Positions 24,426 through 37,300 of a stretch of DNA of 64,000 nucleotides are shown piece after piece (position 1 is the first letter of the stretch; each line of letters begins with the position of its first letter). Origin of the DNA: Torymus aiolomorphi (Eukaryota; Arthropoda; Insecta; Hymenoptera; Torymidae); contig CM070875.1 of assembly GCA_036365515.1 (NCBI GenBank), positions 3,011,001 to 3,075,000 of the forward strand. The letters run 5' to 3'. The notes beneath the pieces were generated by a model, which saw only the letters and a program-made list of their open reading frames with translations, did not search any database and was not told the DNA's origin. The translations under genes were made by a program, and so were the position numbers.

Positions 24426-24655
24426 CCCTTTCAGTCACAGAAGCTGATATTTCGGCACCCTGGTTTTTTTTTGTTTTTTTTTATCATTTTTTGTTATATT
24501 CCATGCAAAATCCTTTTTGCATTTTCAGATAGTAAAAGACTTAAACTTTAAATCGAATATGGTTTTTTGTCAATCCATAATTGTTTATAATTGTTATAAT
24601 CAAATATATGCCAAAAAAAACGTGTCTTCACAACTGAATTACGTGACTGAAAGGG
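24426..24655. mobile_element. 230-bp TTAA-flanked MITE, piggyBac-like
   Basis: The left end is TTAA|CCCTTTCAGTCAC and the right end is GTGACTGAAAGGG|TTAA: a perfect 13-bp terminal inverted repeat starting with CCC, bordered by TTAA at 24422-24425 and 24656-24659. TTAA target sites and CCC-starting termini are the hallmark of piggyBac elements. There is no transposase ORF. Confidence 0.75.
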
Positions 24656-25209
24656 TTAACGTGTGCATATATATTGAAATACATTATCCCCGATGAGATA
24701 ATTTCATTATTACATTATCATTATTGTGCAGAAATCGATAAATTCGGATAAATTTTGATATGTAACATTAATTATTATTGATTGTATTTCGTATGTCGTA
24801 TCGTCGAGTTATCGTTATTATTATCATGCCTATATACCGGAAAAAATCTTCGAATTGCAATTATATATACGCATTAATTCATCATCTAACGCCTCCTCAT
24901 CAGTAATATATATCACCTAAAAAAGAAAACAATATGTGTAATATATCATCCCTAAAAAATCCGAAGCGGTACGTGCAAACCATCCACACGGAGCCCTCCG
25001 CGTCAACGGGCGCACCACCTTCACACACGTGTCGTCTTTGGGACAACTTTGAAAAAACCGCGTTACATACAACCGCCACACCCTATAGAAAACCAAGAGA
25101 CGAGTCTCCGAGTACAGCAACCCGACTTCCATTACCTGAAACATCCCCCTCTCTCTTTCTCTCTCCCTCTCTCTCTTTTTTTTGCATTTTATTTTTCTTT
25201 TTTTACTTT

Positions 25210-25212
<3 letters not shown>

Positions 25213-25253
<41 letters not shown>
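25213..25253. repeat. (TC)n microsatellite
   Basis: CT tract of about 40 bases just beyond the second stop codon of the SLC6 reading frame. Confidence 0.95.
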
Positions 25254-25255
<2 letters not shown>

Positions 25256-25299
25256 TTTTTTTTATTATTCATCTTTTTCTTTCTAAATTCTTCGCTTCT

Positions 25300-25386
25300 T
25301 CAATATCCGAAAGTGGAGTACGTGTACACGCGTTCGCTGGAGGGATAGTGGCCGTCTGCGTAGTAGTAAGCGCCGTCGGCGTCCTG
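25300..25386 (-). CDS. Putative stop-codon readthrough extension of the SLC6 transporter
   Basis: After the TGA at 25389-25387 the same frame stays open for 28 codons to a second TGA at 25302-25300. The first stop is followed by C (TGA CAG), the leakiest context known in insects. The extension is rich in Tyr, Asp, Gly and Ser (for example the segment GAYYYADG). About 20 of 27 scored codons end in G or C, as in the upstream exon, while the sequence after the second stop turns abruptly AT- and purine-rich. This pattern fits a translated extension. Alternative splicing into this frame looks unlikely because joining the previous exon (phase 1) to the internal tctgacag site would give another frame. 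Confidence 0.5.
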   Translation of the reverse strand, partial: QDADGAYYYADGHYPSSERVYTYSTFGY

Positions 25387-28300
25387 TCAGACCTGCTGCG
25401 AGGTGATGAGGTCGGTCTTGCTCGAGTTCTTCAGTATCGAGGGCCCGGGTAGCTTCTGCGTCGAGCCGGCGGCACTGGCAGTGGAACCACCGCCGCCGCC
25501 GATGCCGATACCGCCACCCTGGACCGTCATCGGCTGACCGTTGACCAGGACTATCGTGTCACGCACCACGTCGTAGCCGCCGCACTGCGGTCCTGCGGAG
25601 ATCGTTTTAACTTCGCGGCCTTACTTTATTATCTCTATCACACTGAATGACTGTTGTTGGGGTTTTGTTGGGGGGAATAGTTTTGTTTGTGTTGTATTTC
25701 GTATCAGATTTTATTAGGGATTTTAATCTCTTCCATTATTTGGTTACGGGGTTCTTGTAGAAATTCAGGTATTGATATAGTAACATTAAATAGATTTTTT
25801 TTAAGACTGTAGATGCTATGGATTAGTATTATTATGATGTATAAGATAAAGTGTTTCGAATTCGAAGTACCTAGAAATTTTCATTAAATAAATTAAATTA
25901 ATTCTGTTAAAATCTCATTGTTAAAGTTTATTTCTGGTTGAAAAGAAGTTTCCTGTATGATTTTACTGAGAATTTTGAACTTGATTGAAAGAATACAAGT
26001 AGTCTTCCAGGTAGAGATTAAGTCGACTACATAAATATCTATTTTGAATTATTGTACTAAAAAATTATAAGATTAAAGTTAGATTTCTAGTTAATGGGTT
26101 ACATCTACCTGAAATTTTTGGAAAAATCGATTTTGGTTGGCTTAAATGACGTATTATGATCCTAAAAACATATTCGATCGTTTTTTTTAATTAAAAAAAA
26201 AGCACGACCGTTAAACCGATGCTACACTCATAGTAAGCATCATAAGTACTAAACTTTAAAGGTGTTTTTCGCAAAACTACATTTCTTTTAAATCGGCTGG
26301 CAGCAGAATTCGATCAATCTTTATTCGATTTACTTGAAACTTTAACTGTAACTCCTTTCAATATTTCTCTAGTGAAGTACACACGATTATTGGGATTGAT
26401 TAATTTTTTTTTGTCTAAAAAAGTCAATTTTTAGGGCAAATAATAGTACATTACGATACTAGTGGCATAAGTTGCACTTTACGGCACGGCTTGTATAAGC
26501 GTCCGAGCGTAGCGAGTGCCGCTTAAATCCGCCATGTCACGCCTATTCGTGTCATTAGCAGTTTTTGCACCGTGCAGTATCGCCCGAGCGATAGCTCGGG
26601 CGATACTGCACGGTGCAATAATGGACTAATTATGTCACGGATAGGCGTGACATAAGTGCAGATTTATGCCACGCAGTGCTATAAAATAATGTACGATACA
26701 CGTGTCATAAACCGTTCTTTATGGCACGGCGTTAAGCGCACTCGCTACGCTCGGGCGCTAAAGTACACGCCGTGCCGTAAAGTGCAACTTATGCCACTAG
26801 TATCGTAATGCACTATTTTTTTCAAACTGTCATAACGGTCTGAAAAATCAATATTTTTTTAATAATCGAGTGTACTTAACTAGCAAAAGTAATGTAGTAA
26901 ATAAAATTTTTTTTTGGTCTAGGTATAGAGAATTCTTACTATTTAGCTGCCAGCCTCGTACATCTCCAAAAGTACATACATGCCTCTCTTGTACATGGTA
27001 GTAAAAAGCCATTTACGTTCAAAATTGAATAAAAAAATGTGTTGTATTTTGTAAAATAAAATTTTTAAAAACTGACACAGAAATATTTCAGTTTTTCAGG
27101 TAGATTAAACTCCGTAATAAAGTAGATGCTACGAAATTTTTTTTTTATTATTACTCAAAATCCATCTCCATTATTTAAAATTCCATTATTATTTGTATTA
27201 ATGTGCAATTCTACAAAAAGTTTCCTCTAACTGGGTTGTAAAAAGGAAGAAAAAAAAAATTTTTGAGGCACACCTCGTAATAAATTTTTTTTCTTGTTTA
27301 TTTGTTTTATAGGTCATATAATAGACGAACAAAACTTTGGAACACAGGAAAATAGTCTTGTGACACAGTTTTAGTCGCACACAAATTTTTCTTAAGGAAA
27401 TTTAACACGAGTAAAATGAACGAAAAACAGTGACTGATGATTAGCCAACAGTAAGCACTTAAAGGTACCAACAAAATATGGTCCACAAGTAAAAAAAAGT
27501 CGTGTTTGTAGAATTGCACTACTATTCAAATAAACTCATTCAGATAGATATCTAAGTAAAAGCTTTTTTATTAATATTTTCATTGTCCTTTTTCTCCACC
27601 TTATATTTATACTTAAAAAAAAACGAAATATTTTGACTTATTTTTTACTTCACGAGATATTATTTCGAAAGGACTAATATACTGATCTTATTTGAAACAG
27701 ATATGATACAGTTGTTATTTCAGTATTTTGGTTTCATGCCAACTCTTTGCTATAGACTAAATCTGAAAACGGACAGATTCCTTCAACGAATATATCTGTA
27801 TGATAACAGTTACTAATCAAATAAAATGTTGACGTAGTAGATCAATATAGCTCTCTCTCTCTCTCATTCAAAAAAACTGTTATGAATGTAGTTTATTTCT
27901 ACGACATCTCTTCTATAAAACTTTACTACACGTTAGAATAAACGAAAAATTTCGTAAAAATAGAGTCCGAACATTGCATAAATTTGGTCTATCTAAACTA
28001 TTATGAATCCTTTTTGAACTAATTTTAAACTAGGAAGTACTTTATCCCACTCGTGACTGTTATAGTCTTCGGAATGATTCAACCTATAAGTGAAAGCAGG
28101 TTATCGAGTGGGTTTTTCTACAAATCTCCCCCGATATGTATTCTCAAAATAAATGAATCTAGGAACTTGCACTTTCGGCTAAATTGCGTTTTCATTGCTA
28201 CTGATTGTTTTGACTTTCTCGGAGCCCCTTGGCTACGCTCCAACTACTCATTTCAAGTATGTATTCCAAGCCACGACAAGAGACTCTTTCCCTCTTGCTC

Positions 28301-28984
28301 TTAATACTCCTAGAAATTATACTACTACTCTCACAGATCATCATCGAATCTGAGATATCACATCTACAATCCTAACTATATCACACATGGAAGAGACTAA
28401 AAACCTAAGAGAGTAGATATATTTATATATAGGGGATACATGTATAACGACGAAAGCTTTTTCGCAGGCAAGCGTGCAGTGTACAGAGTATATACGACCG
28501 TGTAATAAGTCATGCAAATGAAAACCAGAAACTTCACTCACACTCTCTATCCTCTATTACTAATGATGATTCCTAAGTCCAAGGGAGGAGCGGAGCACAT
28601 GCGAACTATACTACGAGCATACTAGAAAATCTCTTTTCCCCTTCTCGCGAAGCAATAACCGAAAAAAGCGAAGACAAAGAAGAACTCACCCTCCCACCTC
28701 CCCAACTTACAAAGTGAATTTAAACGAGAGAGCAAGCAAGAGAGAAAAAAACAGCAACCAAGGCCACCCAAATCTGTATATAATCTATCCCGAAAAACTT
28801 TACGATCCCTCCTTCCTCCCCTTACAACTTTCTCTCTCCCTCCTACTCTCTCTCTCTATCTCCTGATCCTCAGTCTACGCGCGAATGCATTAATCCGCGC
28901 AACTTTGTTCCCCTCCCTTTCACGCCTGGAATACCAAAGCAACACCGAGCAACCTTTCCCTCAACATCTATACACCCACCCATT

Positions 28985-29079
<95 letters not shown>

Positions 29080-31252
29080 ACACACACACACCCATACAAA
29101 TATGCACACACACACACACGAAGAAAGCAGAAAGGTCTAATTACCAGGCGACGGCGTGTGGGGTAGTGTGCGGCAGGGCGTGAGAGGATTGCGCGAGGCT
29201 GGGCCCCAGTCAGACGTTGGCTGCAAGAGTTTGCGCGCCCTTGTCCAAACGCTGCCGTTGTCGTTGCCCCGCAGCTCGTCGTTCTCCTCCTCCTCCTCGT
29301 AGCCACCGGTCCGACGACGCGGCTTGCTCACTCGTAGCTGGCTCTGTGGAGTGACAAAGAGAAAGAAAGATATGTGTCGTGGTTGTTCAGTGTGTAGGCA
29401 GAGAGATAGACAGATGGATGGATGGGGGTGTGGCTTTGAAGTTGAGAGGAGAGCTGATTTATTGATAAAAGTTCGGTTTCGAAGTAGATGGGGATTTGAG
29501 GATTAGACGGGTTGATAATTAAGGAGAGGATGGTAGCGGTGCTAGGAAAGTATACATTTCGTGAAGTGGTATATGGCGCAGTGGTGAGGAGATTGATTTA
29601 GTTTGGAGATTTTCTTAAGGACGACGTATATTTTGGCAAGTTGTTGATGTAACTTTTATTAATTGTGTTATATTACACGATGTTACAACAGGAAATTTGT
29701 CGTTGAAAAAGAACGAATGAAATGAAGTTATTGTACACCGTGTGCGAACAAACTTTTTGCTCTCTAATGACTTGAAAGAGATGAAAACGAATGATAGCCG
29801 AGACAAAGGCGCGAATGGAGTATTCAATGAATGTTCGATAATTAGGAAACGTCATCCAGAAGCGTTGCTCAATACTTGGACGTTATAGCTTGCAACGAGA
29901 TTGTTTTTAATTAGTGCAAAAAAAACCTTTTGTTCTCATGGACAATGTCGTTGTTAAAAATTACTTTACATCAGTCGTTGAATATTTGTAATGAAGCCTC
30001 ATCAGCTTTCATTATTACTTCGAAAAACTACGAAGTGCACGTTTTTCATTAAAATTACAACTATTACTCAAACAACTAGACAAAATCTCGTATGGATTAA
30101 GAAAAAAAACTCACGACGGCCATGCCAACGATGACAATGACGGGCACCAGACCTACGGCCCAGCCAACAGCGTCGGCCCATATCGGGTACACGTAGGGGC
30201 CGTACTTGAGCGGCTCGTACTCGACCCAGTTGAAGAACAGTATGAAGAAGAGGGCCGCTGGCGTGATCACCTTCCACATCCACGTCCAAAAGAACCTCCA
30301 GCAGCGGCCGCGCACGCCTATCATCTGCTGCACGTCGTCCAGGAAGCGATCCGCCCCGTACACCCACGCCACGAGGATGCACTCGCTGATGGCGATCAGA
30401 AGGACCGACCAGTTGGCCGCGTACTTGTCCATCAGCTGTAGCCAGTACATGCCAGCCTGTGTGCAACGAAAAGATTGTTAGAAGTAGGATACGTAGAAAT
30501 AAAGGGGAATAAGGGGGGAATTCGAGTTGAACGTACGTTGGTGGTGAATATGAGGCCGCCGCCGTAACCGAAGATGGCGCAGGCGAGGACGACCCAGAGC
30601 TTGTAGTTGCGAAGCGCGGGTATACCGTCCAAGATGGCCGTGGTCACGGTCTCCATCAGCGCGAACTGCGAGTCCAGGCCAAGGGTCAGCAGCATGACGA
30701 AGAAGAGGAGCGACCAGATTGGCGCGACGGGTAGTCTCGATACAACCTGTGTTTAAATTACAAATTTTATTATAGGACGAAGAATAAAAGGATCAGATGA
30801 ACAAACGATATATAAGTTTCTGTTATTTTTAAACAAATCGGATAGTTAAGAGGTAATTAATTATACGCAGTTTTGTCGGCACTTTATTGGTAGTTTTTAT
30901 GATAATGCCTTCTACTCAATCGCTCAATCTTATACTGCGTAAAGATGAACTTTGTGATTCCACAGTTAATTTTATTTATAACAATTATTTTGATTATACT
31001 AAAGAGAGAACATTGCATTTACATTCGTTATAATACAGACAGCATCACTATGTATTCGTTGATAATATAGCCGTTTAGCTACGTGCGCATGCGCGAGACC
31101 CTACTAACCCCCCACGTATATACATGTACACACACGCAAGTGATACCACGAAATAAACGTAAAAAGAAACAAAATAATCGATCTCCGACCTAAACATAGA
31201 ATTAGCAGATGAATCGCCCATGCCCAATCAGCATAAAAATTAACTACTTCCA

Positions 31253-31342
<90 letters not shown>

Positions 31343-34300
31343 TCATCAATAAAACGTAAACAAACAAATAAAAGAAGAAAATACTTCTGGATAGACGATG
31401 AAGGCGAGGCCAGCGCCCTGATCGACCACCGAGGCGACGGGCACGTCGAGCTCGTGCGCCAGGAAGCCGATCACGGAGAAAATCACCAGGCCAGCGAAGA
31501 ATGACGTGCCGATGTTGCTCACCGCGACGATAAGCGAGTCCTTGTAGCAGTTGTTCGTGAACTTATTGTACGAGCTGAGCGTTATCAGTCCCCCCCAGGC
31601 TGGACTGAGGGCGAAGAATATCTGCACGGCCGCGTCGCCCCAGACTTTTGCCGAGGTGAGACGACGCCAGTCCGGCGTCAGGTAGAAGAGGATGCCCTCC
31701 TCCGCGCCTGGAAGCAAGATGCCGCGGACGAACAGGGCGATCTGAAAGAGGCGGTGAGAGAGATTGCGTGAGATGTATTATATTATCTTATTTTTTAATG
31801 AATGAGGATTCAAAAAACACGAGAGTGGATAAAAAAAAGGTTGTTAAATAGTGCAGATTATTAGGTGGTGAATTAAATTCATCATTTTAATAATTTTTTA
31901 TGATTTTCTTATCTAGCGATCAGTCGAATTTAATTTAAATTTTACGTCTCTTTGTACTCTCATTGTTGACGCAAGGTTTTATAGGGTCTATACCTATACA
32001 AAATTGAATGTGGGCCATCGTAGGCGTTCTCCTTTAATGAAACGGATTTTACGGAAAATAGTGGTTCGTAAAGCGTCAAATTCATTTCGCCATTCAAATT
32101 CATTTTCAAGGAGTATTTCTTAAAATTGGATAATCTCAATTTTTCGAATTTTGAACGAATCAACAGAACTTCATTTCCTTTTAACGGTTCAACTTCGTGC
32201 AATTTCAATTACCAAATTTCGCGTTTAAGCATTCAAAATTCTAAAAATTCATCAAAATGATTTCAGTACATTTTCAATAATAATAATTAAATAAGAATTA
32301 AGAATATAACCGTCAAATCAATTTTATCAGAACTGTCATAAAACTTCATCGTCCAAAATTGAAACCCCCCATTTCCCCAAACCATAGCACCATTCCATGA
32401 AATAAAATCCGTCCCACCCTCATTCCATCCTTAATCCCGCACCTACGATAATCGGTCATCATCCGCACGTTCTCGTACTCGCGCGGTGAATGGACTTGCT
32501 CACACGCTACTGGAGGCGAGGTAAGTATATACCTAATATACAAGTGTCACACGTTCCTGCGCGCCTACGGCCGCCCCGTAGATTTCGATAAAAGTTCGCT
32601 CTCTCTCTCCCTCTGACACTAAATGATGAAACGGCTGCCGCCGGCTCGCGCAGTGATATTCGGCGAGAGAATATTCAATGAGAATTGATGCCCCACGCGT
32701 AAAGATTAATAAGCGCGAAAAGTGCAATTTATGAGTGAATGAGAGAGATATAGACAGAAGAAGCGTGATTTCTACGACGGAAATTACTCCATGATGTAAA
32801 ATAAGTTCTTTTTTTCTTTTAACTTTCAGAAAGTATCTGATTTTTTAGGTATATAGAAACCGGAGAGCGGGGCATGAGTCTGTTCACGACGTCGAAAACT
32901 ACTTTCCACGATCATCATCGAAATTGGCAAGCCGCACCTATATCGGCTCTTTGTTATAGATCGCATTTACTCGTAAAATCCTTCCCTCCCAGTCCCTTAT
33001 GTCTCTGTCTATACGTCTATCTTACGTAACGAAAAGCGCTTTTATAGAAACCGCTCGCAAACTCGCCGCGATATCTTGCGCGACCGATCGACCCCCACCC
33101 CAATTTTTCACCGTAAAATCTGCACCTTTGGAACACCCGTTATTTCTATTCGCGTTGTCTCGGTCAACGAGTGAGTTTTTTTTAACTGTCGAGAGATAAA
33201 AAAAAGAAAGAAACTCACCAGTACGACGTATGGAAAGAGCGCGGTGAAGTAGACGACTTTGCCCGAGCTCTGCACGCCTTTGCTCAGACAGAGGAAGACG
33301 ATGATCCAGGCGAGCAGCAGGCAGCCCGCCATCTTCGGACTCACCGTGCCCGTATCCTCGATGCCGTGGCTCAGCCGCAGCACGTGGTTACTGCAATCGT
33401 AAGTGCCATCGTGTAATGTCACAAATATTTTCTCAAAAGGTATAATTTAAAGCGATACTATAGTTTTTATCAAATTCCCTATACATGGTGTACAGGTTTG
33501 GTCTGTTTACTACAACACTTATGATTCAATTTAATAGGATTAATAATAAAGTCCAGCCACAAAGTTTTTTCGTAAATATATCCTAATTCACAGTAGCTTA
33601 TTATAACCATCATTTTTTTTAACGACGGCAATATCATTATTCTCAGCACACAACAAAAATAAAAAAAAAGGACAAGTATTATAAGTGAAAAATCTTACTT
33701 GAAGTACTCCTCGGCGGGTGGCTTCCTCAACACGGACGTGAAGTTCTCGGCCGTGAGGCCCATCGACGCCACCTGGGTGGAGTTGAGGCATTCGCGCTTG
33801 AAGTACGTCATGTTTTGCCGGGTACAGAGCAGTGCGACCTCCGGCATGAAGCACTCCTTCGTGCTCCACTCCTCTTCGCATTTGCTCCACGGTAACTCGC
33901 CTCCACCTATACATAAACATTTGACAAAAACATATTATGTAACTTCGTTCGTCCACACACATCTATGATATCATTATACTCTGCCCGTCTAATTAGTCGC
34001 TGTGACAGAATACGGGAGATCGATTCAATTTCTGGGTTATTATGTGTACCTATATAATACGCAGGCGACAGAGTGCGCGGAAATTGAGACAAGTTGACGC
34101 GGAAAATTTCTCTCGCGCGGGAAGTTCGTCGACGCGATATCGCAATTGGGAGGAGGCGTGACGGAATGTTAATTGTGATGCTGTCGCTTTTGGGTCTTCG
34201 ATTTCGTATATTATGTGTGTTATACAGGAAACTTTTATAATGGAATTTCTTTGAGAGGCTTTTTGCCCGCCCGGATAATCTAAAACTGATACTCCTTTTT

Positions 34301-37300
34301 TTCCTAGTGTATGTAGGCATGCCGGGATATTAGGTTTTTTCGGCCGCTGTTTTCGGCGTATAATGTGTATGAAATGCGTGACCCATATTTTCTCGCGGCG
34401 CGGAGATCGCGTGGGTGATACATACATATATATCGCGTACTATTTCGGAGAAATGCTAGTCTGCGTCATAGTTTAAATACTTTATATACACGAGCTAATT
34501 TTAAATCGATAATAATTTTGTCGAATCGCCGTGACTGAGCTGCACAGCGCGGATGAAAATTGCATGCTAAAATAAATTATGCTTTCCTTTGTATACGAGG
34601 TATGTAGACCTGTCGTTTTGATATATTAGTGTTGAAATAAAATTATGACATTGTTAGTAATTAAAAAAAAAGTAGGATATTTTATATTTTTCTTCGTATT
34701 ATCATTAAAAAAAAAAAATTAAATTTATTTGACTGAAATTCCATTCATTTTCATACAAATCTATTCCTCGCATGTATCCAAGAGAGCAACAGTAATAATT
34801 CTCTCTGTGTCACTCACAAAGCCACTAACGACTTTTTACCTAACCGAATAAAAAAAAAAAAAAAAGAACTATGTACACAACTATGTATAATACTCACCGG
34901 CGACCGATGCGAACATGTAAAACAGCGTCCACGCGATGATAAGGTTGTAGTATAGCATGACCACGGAGCTGACCAAAACCATGCCAATGCCAAGGCCGCG
35001 CAGTAGGGGGCAGAACCTTTTGTAGGCCGCCACGGGTCCCAGGCTCGCGTACTGACCTGCATCACACACAAATCCGCCCCCACGCGGCCAATTATGCATA
35101 ACAATTTTCGGCCGGGACGTTTCATACACACATACACATTCGCGGCGAAGGTCGGCGCTGCCGCCGCGAATGTCATTAACTAAAAATAGTTCCTACTACT
35201 GTGTGGGGCGGAGGAGGAGGGGACGGTGCATTATGAAGGACTATAGGGACACGGTGGATATGAATTATATTTCAGGCGAGTGCGCGCATTTTTAATTCGG
35301 TTGCCGCAGGATCCGGGGAGTAGTTATGCACTGGTGCGTGTACATTAGGACGATAAATGAGAAGTTTATACATGCTTTGCAATATGTAGGACTTTTTTAT
35401 GGCAAAAGGGGGGGGGGGGGGGGATATTCGGATGTTTTTGCAGCGGGGAGAAACGTAATTACAGTGGAACTGCAAGTATGAGTGCGTGCTTGTATATCTA
35501 TATGTGCAAACCTTCGGTGTGCTATACTTCATGTACTTTTTGCGAAACGTGACTTTATACTTTCGTGTAGCACGTGGAGGAATGCGAGGTTTGAAGGAGG
35601 GGAAAAAAGAAGTGGCCATTCTTAATTCGCGAAAAAGTCGCTTTAATACGTTGCATTATTCACTAGCTGATGTAGGATGATAAGAGCACGTTACGCGTGC
35701 GATGTGGAAACCCGATTAAATTTAAAATTTTAAAGACTGCTTTGGTTACTTTCCATTCGGTCGGTCGTCTTCCTTTTTTCAGAAACTCGCGGGCTTTTTT
35801 TTATATGCGCGTTAGCTGAGAACCACGGTTCAAGTTATAAAACTCGGGCATAAAAATATGAAATGCAAAAAAATTTTGGCGTTCTTATCTTGACGGAGCG
35901 TTGTAAAAGCGTCTGATAAAACGGTCGCTATTCTATGAAAAATTCGGACACGGTTTTCGAGATTAACGTGTAAAATTTTTATGAAAAAATGTTAAAAAAA
36001 AATTAGGTTATTGAAATATTTTGGAGTCTGGAAAATTTTGCGTCGACTTTGTAATAGTTTACGTACATAGAGGTTCTCCTCTCTTAAAAAAGTGATGAGG
36101 GAAATGTGAAGCCGAAATAGAACCTTTGCGATTGGTCAAGTCCGTTTTAAAGGAGCTCGTGATTGCTCAACGGTGACGTTAGCATTTCGCTTAAGGTTTT
36201 AGCTGATGGGTCCAAATAAAACCCCCAAAGTATGGAATTATGAATTATTTAAACTACAAATATAAGCCATAAATAGTATTAATGACTTAAAATTTGGTAG
36301 TGTATAACAAAAAAGTATTAAAATTTTATCAGCTATGAATACTGTTCTGATTACAGATAAATTTCTAACCTCCAAATTTTTGTATTGTAGAAATAAACTG
36401 AAATAAGTACAACCCAAATTTCAATAAAAAATATTGGATAAATTTGCGTATGTTAAAAAGTAAAATAAATTTTAAATTTATCATATTTCAATATGAATTG
36501 TATAATTCAAGGGAAAGGAAGTGCGCGCATAGCGCGTCTGAACTTGCTAGTAATATAAAGAAAATAGAGAATAAAAAATTAAATACTGACTCAGACGTTA
36601 TTTTTGAACTATTAATGCTTGAATCACTTATAAATAAAGTCAATTCTTAAAACGAATTTAATCGCGAATTCAAATAACAATACATAGCAAGATGCAACGA
36701 AACGTAATCCCTTGTTAAAAAAGTGATGAGCGGCCATGTTGAAGCATCTAAAGGCTTGATTTTGATTGGTCGATAAGAAGAAGGCGCGAGAAATGTACTG
36801 TTTGGAATTTAATGTTTGAACTTTTTAATGGAATTTTTACATTTAGAGTAGTATAAAAATGATTAAGTTCTGACTTCGAAAAAATACTTAAATAAGTTAA
36901 AAGTAAAACGTAATGATGATAGCATACATAACCTCAAAAACAGAAAAGTACGCGCGAAGCGCGTTTGAATATCGCTTGTGTTCATAAAACTAAAAATCGT
37001 CAAAAACAAAATCCCACACAATTTCTCAGCTAATTAAAAACTTGGCCCGCAATCCACTCTTCAACAGGGCCGGATTACGGGATTTGCCGCCTCTACGCCA
37101 AGCATCTTGTGCCGCCCCATGTAAGGGGAGTAAAATTATAAAAAATCGATTAAAAAATTTTCACCGGGGGGATATGAGGTCCACGCATATAAGGGAGTCA
37201 TGTAGACATAAAAAATAAGCAAAACGGTTATTTAAATAATTTTTAAACCCAAAAGTAGCCGGGGGATATGAGGTCCACGCATATAAGGGAGTTATGTATA

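Larger units (their letters stand above)
25593..29144 (-). other. Last intron of the SLC6 gene
   Basis: The 3.5-kb intron contains the ~1-kb fold-back element (about 26090-27115), AT-rich sequence and the (CA)n tract near 29000. If it is retained, the frame ends four residues into it (SPGN then TAG at about 29137), a possible alternative C-terminus. Confidence 0.6.

Noticed and set aside
30068..30466. 132-codon alternative frame overlapping an SLC6 exon
   Set aside because: The other minus-strand frame gives the conserved SLC6 membrane segments; this one is a shadow.
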